The notes beneath the pieces are model-generated. The model did no database searches and was not told where the DNA came from. It saw nothing but the letters and a program-made list of their open reading frames with translations. From Primula veris (Eukaryota; Streptophyta; Magnoliopsida; Ericales; Primulaceae), in the NCBI GenBank assembly GCA_963682055.1, contig OY821741.1, positions 15,505,197 to 15,569,196 on the forward strand: 64,000 nucleotides of DNA, in the 5' to 3' direction. Position 1 is the stretch's first letter. The number at the start of each line of letters is the position of its first letter. Positions 45,221 to 57,249 of the stretch are shown in pieces. The position numbers were made by a program, and so were the translations under genes.

Positions 45221-46424
45221 TATTATCTTTGATTTAGACAATTATTTTCCTAAACAAATTACCCCACACATGAGGGAGAGGGAATAGTTCGTTTTATATC
45301 ATTAGTGTTTTTATTGATATGAATTTTAAAAAATAAAGAATAATGGAATATTTTTATCACTTATATTTAAATAAAGTAAAACAATGAGTGATTTTGGCGT
45401 GAATATACTTTAATAGTCTTATTTCGAGAGTGATACTCATTTTAAAAAAAATTAATTGAAAAATAGTATCTCATATCCAATAGTAACAAAACACGTTTGA
45501 CATAATTAATTTGACCGATATCATTGCCAGAGCCCCGCCATCAAACGTTGATGGCGTTTACCAGATGTAGTGAAATTTTAAAACAACAAAAAATCACAAA
45601 AATTACAAAAACCAATAGAAACTAGATAGTCTAATGGAAAATTTAATACACTGATGAAAGTCTCTTGTAATCATCCTTTTACTTCTAAATTCAGGATTGA
45701 GATTTTAACACAAACTCCTCTCTACGGTGTCTCTGCTGATGGGTTTCATGAAGCCCTTCATTGTGACTAATATTGTTATCCGTGCTAACCGTGCACCCTT
45801 GGGACTTCCTTCATCTACACATGGGTAGTTCGATTATTTGTTGGGGTTCTCTCCGTCATTGTAAAAAAGATCACTCACAAATTTATGTTGTCTTTTAACT
45901 CGGGTTCGAAAATTTACGGTGTCTTTTGATTTTCCCCCCCTCAGAAGATGCCAATTGATGGGCCTCAAACTTTTTTCCACACTCGAGAACTCTGGCAACT
46001 GCTCTTTTTTAGGGTTTCTTCGAGGACCTTGAAAATGAAACAACTCCACGTTAGATGTTTAGGTTGTTGGAAACTTAATTATCAACTAAGTAAGAATTTT
46101 TCTTAATGAAAAAATATTATGGAGAGATAAAGTTATAGTTGGATCGTGTATACTTGTTTTCACATACCTTTGATAATGAAGTTGGCAATATCTATATAGG
46201 TTAAATTTAGGTCCATTACTAGTATTGCAATCATATATTGGAGAATCCAAGAATACTTCATTACTTATAAGAAGTAAAGAGACCCTCAGGACAGTTTCCT
46301 TATTAAGAAAATTAACTTTGTTTATCATCCATGTGCGCCTACCCCTTAGCAAAGCCTCCTGACATGTATGTCAACTCTTCTCGTCTTGAAGCATCTCCTA
46401 GAATAGAGACGTTTACCCCCGTGA
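45221..46424. other. Intergenic, no gene recognised
   Basis: The minus-strand stretch 45834-46049 is open (with GPRRNPKKEQLPEFSS) but matches nothing I know. The remainder is AT-rich. Confidence 0.4.
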
Positions 46425-47955
46425 GAGGACGTTTCACTCAAATAAATTGTATTGGGTCTCTTGGAAGAAAATTTGCACACCACTAGCAGAAGGAGGCCTA
46501 AATATTAGAAGTATGAATGATTTAGTAAAAGTCTATGGGGCAAAGTTATGGTGGAAATTTAGAAAAGGAAAAACTTTGCAGGCATAATTTATGATAAAAA
46601 TATTGCAGAAATCATTACCCTGTGAAGGCTACAGATAATAGATCATTTGGAAGATAATGACTAAAAACAAGAACAAAATGAAAAAGCAATGGTAATGTGA
46701 AAAAGGTGATATTGATGTCAACATAGATAAGTAGAACGGAAATGGTTAAATTAATGATGAAGAAATGACAAAGAAATGCTATATTAAAGGGCTAATGAAA
46801 GATGATGAGTGGAATAGAGAAGAAATTTGAAGACACATACCTCTCAGATTAAACCACCTATTCGATGAGAAGTTGATCAAATTAAAGGAAACATGATGAT
46901 GATTGTCTAGTGTGGAATATGAATATTAATGGGAAGTTTACCACCAAATCGGCTTACGATTTGTTAAGAAAAATAAACAATGAGAGCTAGGCATACAGAT
47001 TAATTTGAAACAAATGTATAGCCACAATTTTTTTTTCTTCACTTGGAAACTATTTAGAAAGGGTGTGTCTATTGATACACAAATGAACAGATTTCATATA
47101 AAATGGCCTTTTTGAACGTTGCAGTAAAAAAGATGAAACTTTGGAGCACTTGCTTAGTACATATGATATAGTTTCTAAAGTGTGGGAACATTATGAAAAT
47201 GAGCTAGGGACTAAAAATAAAAATAATTAAAGGAAGATATGTGAGCTTCTGGATTAGCAAAAGTAACAGTTGGCAGGAAAAGTTAGATGCTACACTTCCT
47301 AACTACATTACTTGGTTTGTTTGGTAAGCAAGATGTAAAATTCGTATGGAGGGGGTTAAAATGACTGAGATTAATGTTATAAAAAACATTAACATGTAAC
47401 TTAATTTGCACCAGAGAAGAGATAAAACATTTTCCAAGAACTTTGATATTTATAGCCCTAATATCAGTAAAAAGAAAAGGAAAAAAATCATTGCTACAAG
47501 CATCAAATGGTCTTCATCTAAAGAAAGCAAGTGGAAATAAACGTTGATGGGAGCTACAAAGAAAATAATAGCGGAGGTATTGAGGGTATTTGCAGAAACC
47601 ACAAAGGGTAATTTATAGAGGGATTTGCTATTTCGTGTGAAGGGGACAATAGCCTTACTCTCGAGGCAAAAACTATTCTACATGATATAAAAATGGCATG
47701 CAAATACAACTGTATTAATGCTATAATCAAAACTGACTCACAAATCATGGTGGATATTATTAGCAACAATAAGGATGACTATGATTGGAAATTGAGACCT
47801 ATTGTATCTGAAATTAATCATCTCATTAAAGTAAAAAAGGTATAGAAAATAGTCATACCAAGAGAGAAGCAAACTTCAGAGCGGATTATCTTGCTAAAGA
47901 ATCGAGAGAGAAAAATCTCCAAGTTGAATCTGAAATCTACGAAGAGTTTCCTTAA
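46425..47955 (+). pseudogene. Non-LTR retrotransposon (LINE) 3' part: RT end, zinc-binding region, RNase H-like domain
   Basis: At 46440-46586 the sequence reads YWVSWKKICTPLAEGGLNIR followed by SMNDLVKVYGAKLWWKF, the stretch that follows the RT domain in plant LINEs. At 46990-47200 it resembles the zf-RVT region (FTWKLFRKGVS) in several frames. From 47531 an RNase H-like (RVT_3) fold opens as VEINVDGSYKENNSGGI, continues with LEAKTILHDIKMAC and TDSQIMVDIISNN, and after a frameshift reads KREANFRADYLAKES, ending at TAA 47953-47955. Many stops and shifts; inactive. No poly-A tail was located. Confidence 0.8.
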
Positions 47956-48473
47956 GAATTAAAGGAATGAGTTAAATTGGGCTCGAAAGGTTGCCCTTAT
48001 AACATAAGAATGGAAATAGAAGAAGAATTTAACTTGAGATTTCTGAGGATTAATGAATCAACGTAGAGATGATGAAGTGGAAGTGGAAGTGGAAGTCGCA
48101 GTTATAGGGCTTCACCGCTGATTCGATCTAAAATATGTCATTTTCTGATCTTATTTATGATATTAAATCCAACTTTATATTGCGTAAATAGGTATTATTA
48201 TATCAATTTACTATTTTTATGTATTTTGAGTCCATTTATCTATTATGAGTGAAAATTACCATTTTTAGGTGTATTTATGTGAAAATTGGAGATGAAAGTA
48301 CTCAATTTATAAGTTGGAGAAGCTAAATAAGTTAAAATAAAATATATTGAAGTTATATTTGGTCAAATTAGAAATAATTGGGGAATAAGAAAAAGATATA
48401 ACCAAAAATAAAATAAAATCAGTTCTTCGCTAGCTGTTTTGAATCAGACTCTAACTTCCGCCACTATAAATTA
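47956..48473. other. Spacer after the LINE relic
   Basis: It contains a short GAAGTGGAAGTGGAAGTG run near 48074-48092 and is otherwise AT-rich, with no coding features. Confidence 0.5.
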
Positions 48474-48584
48474 ATGACGTGGCGCATTCTCATTGGTCAA
48501 TAGAAGTCTTATTCGAATTCTGATTCGAATCATAATATTTTAGGAATTAGGTTCTATAATTTTTTAAGCATAACACTATAAATA
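48474..48584 (+). promoter_or_regulatory. Promoter-like region before the small ORF
   Basis: TGACGTGG (48475-48482, ACGT core), ATTGG (48492-48496, inverted CCAAT box) and TATAAATA (48577-48584) appear in that order, about 120 bp before the ATG at 48701. The spacing is typical of a plant core promoter. Chance cannot be excluded. Confidence 0.35.
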
Positions 48585-48700
48585 CAAGTGTATTCTATCA
48601 ATTTTTAAGGCTCTGACTTCGGGAAGAAATCTTCATTTAATATAATTATCTCTTTTTGATTATATTATTTGTCCTTCTCTTTCTTTCCTTTAAATTTACG

Positions 48701-48883
48701 ATGGCTCATCCTAATAAGCATTTTTCGTCTCACTTTGCTGAGTTTAATAGGTGGTTTCGCCTTTTCGGTAACTTATCCTTGTTCCCTGTTTATTTATCTT
48801 GCATGTTTATATTTATTTTACTGCTTTTTATTATTGTTTCTAGATTAGTTTTTATTTTGAGAATAACTAAAGATAGTGATTGA
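48701..48883 (+). CDS. Hypothetical 60-residue protein with one membrane segment
   Basis: An ORF starting MAHPNKHFSSHFAEFNRWFR and ending RITKDSD. Residues about 25-53 (LFPVYLSCMFIFILLLFIIV and on) form a strongly hydrophobic segment, with basic residues before and after it. The frame is open upstream to 48656, but the Met at 48701 starts the polar part and lies better relative to the TATA box. No family is recognised. It may be a real microprotein or chance in T-rich DNA; the promoter-like elements upstream are the only support. Confidence 0.3.
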   Translation: MAHPNKHFSSHFAEFNRWFRLFGNLSLFPVYLSCMFIFILLLFIIVSRLVFILRITKDSD

Positions 48884-49264
48884 CAACCTTATTGATGCGC
48901 TGTTCTTATGTTTATTTAGTTTAGATTAAACGACCATAGCACAATCTTCATCGTTATAAAAAACTAGAAAAACCCATGTTTACACGTATTTTAATTTTTT
49001 TTTACATAATTTCATGGGGAAACTCTTACTTGCCACGATTATAAATTTTATTAATACGATTGACTCTACTGCTCTTGCTAGGTAAAAAATGCTTTCTTTT
49101 TATAAATACATTTTTAAGCCGATCAACTGGATTTTAGGATTTATGAGAGAGATGGAATGTGAACGACTTGAGTCTGGTAAGTACAAGTGAAGTCATAGCT
49201 TAGAAGTTTTGGTATTCAAGGGGAAATCATCAAACAAAAATATTTTTCGGAGAAAATAGATTTT

Positions 49265-50225
49265 ATGCATGATTGGTTTACAGGAAAATAAGAAATTAAG
49301 GAAAATATTTTCTATCTCTCAAGGAAAATAAGGAAAAATGACTAATAACAAAATTGGGCGGAAAATTTTTTCTTTCGTGAGAGAAAACATAAAATTATCA
49401 CGAAATTATATATTTTTATCCTTTTTAACTCGGGTTTTTTCTTCTTTTTAATAAAAATAAATTATGCGTGTTTGATAAATTAGCTTTTTTAACTTTTCAA
49501 AAGCTAGAATTCGTGAAAAAACTCAAAATCAGAGAACTTATGAATTCGAAAACTTATTTTAGCTTTTACACAAAGAAGTTAAATTTTCTAATTAAATTAT
49601 TTTGTATATTTCCGTGTAACTAATAAGTTAAAAGTGAAAAATGACTTATTAACAAAAATAAGTTATAAGTCATTTGAAGCTAAAATAGCTAGAAGTGACT
49701 TATTTTAAACCAATTTTTTTTGTCATTGTTTCTAAAGGCTTCTTATTTTGTTTTTTAATAAAAAAAAGTTATGGGTGTTAACTTTTCAAAAGTTACTTTT
49801 CGCATGGAAAGATTAAAATCATATAACTTAGGAATTATGAGACTTTTACACATCAAAATCACCAAACGTTAAAATTTTCAATTGAAATATTTGTACATTT
49901 ACAAATCACCAATAAGTTAAAATAAGTGAAAAATGACTTATTAACAAAATTAAGTTATAAGTCATTTAGAGGTAAAAAAAAAGCTATAAGTGACTTAATT
50001 TAAACAATTTTTTTCTCATTATTTTTCAAAAGTATTTTATTTTAAACAAGTTATAAAATCTATGTTTCACTACAAAAGTCGATACCAAACGCGCTATTAG
50101 TCAAGAAATTTTCATGAAAAATCTAAGTATCGTCAAACACTTGATAAACGAATAGAAGAAAAACAATTTTCAGAAAAATAATTCCCGTGATAAATATTTT
50201 CTAGGGTAAATATTTTCTAACCAAT
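49265..50225. mobile_element. Foldback MITE with internal duplication
   Basis: Left end words (TGATTGGTTTACAGGAAAAT, then GGAAAATATTTTCT) are mirrored at the right (AGAAAATATTTACC, AACCAATCA). Inside, a module containing ACTTATTAACAAAA, AAGTTATAAGTCATTT and AAGTGACTTA occurs twice (about 49610-49710 and 49925-50010). Limits are approximate, with no confirmed target duplication. Confidence 0.6.
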
Positions 50226-51340
50226 CAAACAGAACCTAAGTTATTTTCATGTGTCAGCTCAAGTTTTCTGTTTTCTCCGATTAAGTCTGTATTTCATATT
50301 TCTAAACTTTGTAATCCTTCGTGTGGTTTTTCATCTACTTTTATTTTAAAATAAAGAGGGGTTTTTTTTTCATAATTAATTAATAAAAAAAAGACGTTTC
50401 ACCCCTTGCACTTGTGCTCCCATATTATAACGAGTTCTTACATCAATTGATAGTATCTCAAATAGATATTTCACGTCCAGGATGGGGGGATTTACTCGTA
50501 CTCATATATCTTTACAGATCAAATATTATTGAGTACATGGAAGCCTCTTTTATGTTTTGAATATCATCATTATATTACATCTCTTGCACTAAGGCTGCTC
50601 TTTTGCATATCTCGTTCATATAGCATTAAACTCGCCATAGGTAGAAGTAAATGATTTAACAGGTCTTCTTTTGATCAGCATAAAAAACCCTAATATCGTA
50701 CTTTAGAATAATATCTAGGTCATATTAATTATGGTAAACTTCTTGCTTACTGATTAGAGAAAAATAACCGTAAAATTAGTCCCCATTACATATGACTATC
50801 CTTCAAATCTTAATTATGAAGATATATGTAGGGAATGTATTTGTGGATATACAAAGGAACAAGTGTGTAACTTGTTTAACCCTGAGTAATTAGATAATTT
50901 ATTTAGCTAAAACACAAGTTCATAATCTTTCTTTCACTTCAGACAGTAATGTTATATTATTTTCAAATATTGCTAAGTATTTTCTTAATAGAACCAAATT
51001 ATTTTGAAAGTATTCTTCAAACTAACCAACTATTGGAGATACATTAACACATACTAGTAAATCAAGACACGCGATGTGTGTAATTGATTTCATTTTTTGA
51101 TTGTTTACAAAATTCGAAGTAATCTAAATGTTTTTCTGATTTAACTATTTCTAATCTGATAGAAGAAGAGAGAGGGATGGTATTGTAGCGAGAATGAAAG
51201 TTTTTTTGAAAGTGATAATGGAAGTTAATGATGCGTGGCGGGTTTTTTTTTAGGCAGTTTTTTTTTTTTGTTGTAATTTGATTAATAGGGTTAGTTTGTA
51301 AATATTTGTTTCAATACTTTATAAGGGGTATTGACATAAA
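50226..51340. other. Intergenic, no feature recognised
   Basis: AT-rich, with scattered stops in all frames and no repeat structure found. Confidence 0.5.
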
Positions 51341-51344
51341 ATAA

Positions 51345-53605
51345 TAGTATAGATGTACATTCCTAAGTGCCCATATTTTGTGTCAAATACTACATAATCA
51401 GCCAGAATACTACATAATTATAATAAATAATACTACATAATCATTTCATATACAAGCATACAAACTGCAACAGGTGTGGCGATGACCCGGTGGATGGGAG
51501 ATCAAGGACGAACCGACAAATCTTATCGGATTGACCTCGAATATGAAGGTCTGTATCTGTGGCGACATATTGGATGATGGAAGAGAGAAATACATATAAC
51601 ATATCCTTGTGGTGCTAATGGCGATGATGGTCGTGGTAGATCACGACGGTGCAAGTTAGGTTGTGATAGATCACGACGGTGGAGGTTAATAGAAAAACAG
51701 TTTGCACAGCGGAAAAAAAAAACGTGCCCAGATTCTTAGGTTTAGTATGTACGTATATTATCAAATAAATCATGTTTTGCCGTATAGGTTTAGATCAACC
51801 GAATAATATAAGGGAACAGATGGCGGCTGTGATGTAATAGATTCACCTCAACTCTTCTAACTTATTCATGAGCTAGCACCTTTCTCCTTGAAAGAGAGTG
51901 TGCTCTTTCTCTCTCTAGGCATTCTCGAAATATATTTATGAAAAACTTATTCTGTCAAGAAAATGGGCGTGCTATATGTAGGATAAGGTAGGGACTTATA
52001 GCCTGATTAGGATAGAGCTCCTTAAAAAGATTTCGTGCTATCATATCTTCTTAAACCTCGAGATATATACAATCAATTTAAATCGTGATTTATTCCACTA
52101 AAAATCACAACTGATTTCTCTACCATAATCCGAATATCCAATTCGTTCCAATTGTCAAACATGTTCATTATCTTCTCACGTAAAGATTAATCAGATACTC
52201 ATTTATTAAATTAAATCACTGACTGATTTTTTATTTAATAAACGTATTATCCCTAAGTCTGTCCGCTTAACTTATTTGTTGTGTCGGATTATAAATCCAC
52301 TTGCAGGGTTTACACGAACAAAATTTATAAGCTTCCTCAAGGGAGTATCATCAATCCCTTATGGGACGTAGATTTCTTTTATTACTAATAAACACTGATA
52401 CGAATAATGCTGTCATCCAACTCATTAAGTTTATTTACTCTTGACGAATCTCACCATGTATGAATCAAAATAACAAACACATTCATACATGCCTAAATAG
52501 AAATATCAGAATTAAGAGCATAAACAATAACTATGACCACGAGTTATAAATCATTTTGTCTAGTCAGTCACCAAATGATTATTTCGTAACAGTCCTGTTT
52601 AATACACACAAAGTGCACTAGTAAATGGAGTTAGAATTTATCCGTTCCCTGTAGTCAAGACAGACCTACTAAAACCACATACTACAACTCTACTGATGGT
52701 GTGTCCATTTCCATTTAAAATTGTAAACATATAACTTATATTCTATTAGAACCGACAGTTTAATCTTTCGTGTGTAATCTGTACTCTACACACTAGACCA
52801 TCTGCTAAATAGAATAATAGACACTTATTTAGTCATTTAAACAATAATGACAAATAACAATTGCTCATATTATTCTCATTAAATAGATCACTTCAAAACA
52901 TTGTCAAATATAAATCCAAAAACAAGCATGTGTTTTAGTATATTTCTAACAGAGGTGAGGTTCTGGTAGACGGTGTAGGTCGTGGGCTGAGAATCTCGAT
53001 GGAGAAAAATAGATAGAGACGAAGATATAGTGGAAGTTTGGCATCAACTTTTTTTGTTAGCTTTTTGAGCGTTTTGATTTTAAAATGGCCACATGCGTTT
53101 GGTATCACTGTTTTTTTAGCTTTTAAAAATATAAATTTTTGAGAAATATAACTAGAAAAGCTAAAAGTAAAAAAATCACACATTTTGAAGATTTTGGTAG
53201 CTTTCTCGCCACCATTTTAAGAATTTAAATGAATATTGATGTTATCTCAACTAAAATTTTATTCGTATACTTGACGTGTTACTTGCTCGTTTAAATATGA
53301 TATTTTAAAAATTTATAAAAAAATGTGTTATAAAGTTATTTTGATTGAAAAAGTAAAATGTTATTAGTTAATGCCAAAATCAATATTTTAAAAGTTAGTT
53401 TTTGTAAGTTTTTGCCAAACACTCGTGTATATTTTGGAAAGCAAGATTTTTGCTACCGGTTTCTGAAACAGATTTTTGACTGAAAAAGCTGACGTCGAAC
53501 CCATAGTATTCGATCTCTTGTTTGATCGCATGAGAGTATAGACGGGTGTGTGGCCTAATTGCAAATAGTATTGTGAGTTCTAAAGTTACTAAATATGTCC
53601 CCAAG
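51345..53605 (+). repeat. Dispersed repeat X, copy 1, split by insertions
   Basis: It is related to 56690-57115: CAAATACTAC, AGAATACT, GCAACAGGTGT, GGTGGATG, ACAAATCT, TGACCTCGAA, then GGTCGTGGTAG, and at the far end GGCCTAATTGCAAATAGT. In copy 1 the unit is interrupted by a solo LTR (51703-52951) and, at about 53036-53421, by a MITE-like stretch with TTTGGCATCAACT / AGTTTTTGCCAAACA ends. The middle of X is GC-richer than its surroundings. Class unknown. Confidence 0.65.
51703..52951 (-). mobile_element. Solo LTR of a copia-type element in repeat X
   Basis: On the minus strand it runs TGTTAGAAATATACTAAAAC to CCGCTGTGCA, about 1249 bp, with the TG...CA ends of an LTR. TGTTAGAAATATAC is a common copia LTR start in plants. 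Repeat X continues on both sides, proving insertion. The 5-bp duplication is not clear (CAGTT against GAGGT), although AACAG occurs at both junctions. Confidence 0.65.
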
Positions 53606-53876
53606 TTTTAGTTTCACATAATATTACTTTAGCACACTGCTTGTTTGGTCGTAGAAGTAAAAGTACAAAATATACTTTTGAGGTAGAGATGGAAAACTAT
53701 ACTTTTATAGTATACTTTTATTAAGTAATGTAACTGTTGTTTTATACTTTCCAGTTTGGTAAATTTCATTGTACTTTTATTTTTTTTCCATTTTAAAAGA
53801 CTAGTATAACGTTTATGTTAATATATATATGTATCTATATGTATATTTATATAAAAAAAATAAATGTATATATATT

Positions 53877-54598
53877 TGGGGAAAGATCTAAAAACATATA
53901 AAAGCACACACTATATTTACACATGCATTCTAACCATCCATTTATTTTATTTTCAATGGCCAAGATTACTTTTAACTATTCATAAAAATACCTATTTAAA
54001 AATAGTTGAGATTTAACCTTATAAATTTAATAAATAAATAAAATAGCATTGCCTAACCCATCTCTCTCTCACACATTTAGCTTTGTGTAGGATTGACAAA
54101 AAAACAATTGAAGTAAAAAATAAACGACCGTATTTGTCACTCTGCTTGTTAAAAAGCATCCATAGATTTATAATTTGAAAGTGGGTAAAAAAATTGAAGA
54201 AAATTTCATATATTAAATTAGTGTGTAATGGAATTCAATATTAAAAAATCATAGATTGGATCTCATCGGTTTTCTATGATTAAAAGATTTTGTAAAATGA
54301 TAAATTCGGAAGCTTTTAAGTTGTATCAATAACAAAAAATTAGATGTATACAAATTTATACATGTGAGTAAATAAAGTTCTGATTAGTTAATGTTTTTTT
54401 TTTTTAGCAAAAAAGGATGACGAAGGAATGAACTGGGTATTTCCCAAAAAATTTACTAAACTGCTGATTTTAGTTAGAATAGTTGTTTGTGAATTTATGT
54501 ATAATAAAAGTGGGTATTTTTGGTGAATAGTTAAAAGTAATCTTGGTCATTGAAAATAAACTAAATGGATAGCTATGATGAGTGTGTATAGATCCCCA
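53877..54598. mobile_element. MITE with about 110-bp inverted repeats, GGGGA family
   Basis: Left end TGGGGAAAGATCTA; right end, complement TGGGGATCTATACACA. The arms share CATTTA, TTTATTTTCAATG, CCAAGATTACTTTTAACTAT and AAAATACC in order. About 720 bp, non-coding. Related to the elements at 55703 and 55901. Confidence 0.82.
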
Positions 54599-54898
54599 TA
54601 TTATATATAAATATATATAGTAAATATAAATATATAAATATAAATATAAATATAAATATACATATACATATATATATTAATGTTTATCCAAAAAATTATA
54701 TATACATGTGTGTGTCATTTATGTTACTTTTGTTAAAAAAAGTAAATATTTGCTTAGTATTCACTTTGTTAGATATGTAGCTTTAAAACAAAAAATTTAA
54801 ATATTAATGTTTATCCAAAATCATACATATACATATGTACATACATACATATACATACATGTACATATATATACATATATACATACATGTACATATAC

Positions 54899-54950
<52 letters not shown>

Positions 54951-55527
54951 GGAAAATGATCCATACATATATATCTGTGTGTGTGTGTTAATGTATCTCC
55001 AACAGTTAAATTGAAGAATACATAGTGAAGGTTACTAATTAGGTTGTAATATTCAAGAGTCCATACACTTCATGATTTATTTATTTTAATTGATCTTTTA
55101 ATCCAATATATGAGTTGTGCATGCAATCCGTGTATATCAGTCCCTGGTAGACTAGTATATATTGGGGTTGTTTGGTAATGTCCGTATGTCATTAAAAACA
55201 TGACTAAGCATGCTTTTAATTTAAAAAAGTAAAGTGTGTTTGTTTTGTATCTAAAAAGCATGCTTATTTAAAAAGTAAACTTGACAAAAGTATTCTTTTT
55301 AAAAATATGATTTATGTAACTTTTGTTAAAAAAAGCAAACAGTCGCTACTATTCACTTTGTTATATACGTGGCTTTAGAACAAAAAATTAAATTTTAATG
55401 TTTATCCAAAATCATAAATATATATATAAATATACAAGTATACATATGTATATATATTATATAAATATACATATATATATATGCATATTATATAAATAAA
55501 CACACATATATATATATATATTTACTA

Positions 55528-55581
<54 letters not shown>

Positions 55582-55582
55582 A
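54599..55582. repeat. (TA)n/(CATA)n tracts with a 115-bp direct repeat
   Basis: Long runs of TATA, ATACAT and related words (54590-54950, 55420-55580). A unit with ACTTTTGTTAAAAAAAG, TTCACTTTGTTA and AATGTTTATCCAAAATCATA occurs at 54718-54830 and 55316-55430, in the same orientation. Confidence 0.8.
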
Positions 55583-55702
55583 CTAGTAATCGTGCCCCAC
55601 GCTTTGCGTGTGTAACACGTAATACAATTAAAATATAAAAAATAAGTGTACTTATGATACAAATACATGGATAATAAAAACACACATAGAAAATGATAAA
55701 TA
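55583..55702 (-). mobile_element. Helitron 3' terminus
   Basis: On the minus strand the sequence ends with the hairpin CACGC-AAA-GCGTG (55598-55610) followed 11 bases later by CTAG and T, the classic Helitron end. The 5' end was not found, so the extent to the right is unknown. The hairpin differs from those at 6700 and 31440, so it is another family. Confidence 0.7.
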
Positions 55703-55893
55703 GGGGAAGAATATATACACACATAGAAAAACACACTATAGTTACATTTTAATCATAACCATTCATTTAGAGTTTTTTCAATTGCCAAGATATATCTAAA
55801 CCAAAAAAACCATCACAGCCCTTAAAAACATATGTAATTAATGGTTATAATTAAAATGTAACCATAGTGTGTTTTTTTATGTGTCGATATATT
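55703..55893. mobile_element. Small foldback MITE, GGGGA family
   Basis: CACACATAGAAAAACACACT and ATAGTTACATTTTAATCATA on the left are mirrored by AATTAAAATGTAACCATAGT and GTGTGTTTTTTTATGTGT on the right. Non-coding. Confidence 0.8.
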
Positions 55894-55900
55894 ATTTCAT

Positions 55901-56548
55901 GCCCATACACACATAAAAAAACACATTATGTTTACATATCAATCACAACCCTCTGTTTATTTTTTCATTTAATTGTCAATATTAAACTACTTAATTAAAA
56001 AAAAAAAATCTCTTTCTCCCTATTTTCTTTCCCAAAACTCCTCTCATCTCACGTCTAAAAAAAAAAAAAAAAAAAAACATGTTTACATAGCACATGTTTT
56101 TTTTTTTATATTAGTAAATTAGGAGAAACTGTATGAATATATTTTTTTTTGTTTTTCTCTCCATTTTCTGCAAACCCACCCGTTTCCTCCCCGTTTTGTC
56201 CTGTTTTTGTTGATAAATGTAAAACCTTTAACTGACATATGAGTTTGCCATTTGGATAATTTACTTTTTTTGTTTGTTCACTCTTTACTTTTAATGAATA
56301 AACTATCAACAAAACAAAAGTATTTCAAGTACACAAATACTCTTAAGTAGTACAAGGGATGAGGGTGTTTTAAACGTGAGAGGATAATGGAAGTATGAGA
56401 AAAAAAATGAAGGAGAGAGTTTTTTATTTTTTTAATTAAGTGGTTTCTTTTTTAAACAAATTAAGTGGTTTAATCTTGACCAAATGAAAACTAAATTGAG
56501 AGTTGTGATTGATGTGTAATCATATCGTGTTTTTTTATGTGGGGATAG
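55901..56548. mobile_element. Foldback MITE, GGGGA family, second copy
   Basis: Left CACATAAAAAAACACATTAT, TTACATATCAATCACAACC. Right, in complement, CACATAAAAAAACACGATAT, TTACACATCAATCACAACTC. Arms of about 90 bp; about 650 bp long, with CT-rich and poly-A stretches inside. Adjacent to the smaller relative. Confidence 0.8.
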
Positions 56549-56689
56549 ATTCCCCTAATATTAATATGTATATGTTTATTTATATAATGGGAAATATATA
56601 TATATATATGTAGAGAGAAGTTATATGAACATCAATTTAGACATCACCTTGAACATTTTTTTTGTAAAAACGCTCCAAATATGCGTCTT

Positions 56690-57115
56690 GTTTTTGGTCA
56701 AATACTACCATTTAGCTAGAATACTGAATATATATTCCGAAAAATACTACATACTTATTTCATATATATACAATCATTAAAACCGCAACAGGTGTCGTGA
56801 CGACGTGGTGGATGCGCGATCGGATCGAAGCAACAAATCTCGTTGGAGTTACCTCGAAGACAAAGGTTTCGATCCGTGGTGACAGATTGGAGCAGGAAGG
56901 AGAAAGACACAGATAATGTGGCGGCGGGCTTGGTGCTTATGATGAATATGGTCGTGGTAGGTCATGTCGGTGGGGTGAGGTTGTCGTAGATGCGGTAGAT
57001 GGAGGGCTGAGGAACAAAGGGAGGAAGGGGGTATGCGAGATAGTATAGGCATTTGTGACCTAATTGCAAATAGTTTTACGAGACTTATGTTTTTACTAAA
57101 TAAGTCAACAAATTA
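56690..57115 (+). repeat. Dispersed repeat X, copy 2, uninterrupted
   Basis: Counterpart of 51345-53605 without the insertions. It contains a GC-rich middle (GACGACGTGGTGGATGCGCG, GGCGGCGGGCTTGG) and ends TGACCTAATTGCAAATAGT. No ORF spans it; the minus-strand stretch 56849-57052 is open but not recognised. Confidence 0.65.
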
Positions 57116-57249
57116 TAACTCCATCCAATATTCCCTGTATAATCATTTATAACTAATAACTATAAGAAAATTAGGATTTAGAGACAAATTATTAACATAA
57201 AGTCAAACATTGCCTCAATAGTATTTTTTTTAGAGACAATAATATTTTG

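Noticed and set aside
45834..46049. 71-codon minus-strand ORF
   Set aside because: Fairly ordinary amino-acid composition but no family match, conserved neighbour or splice context; not supported as a gene.
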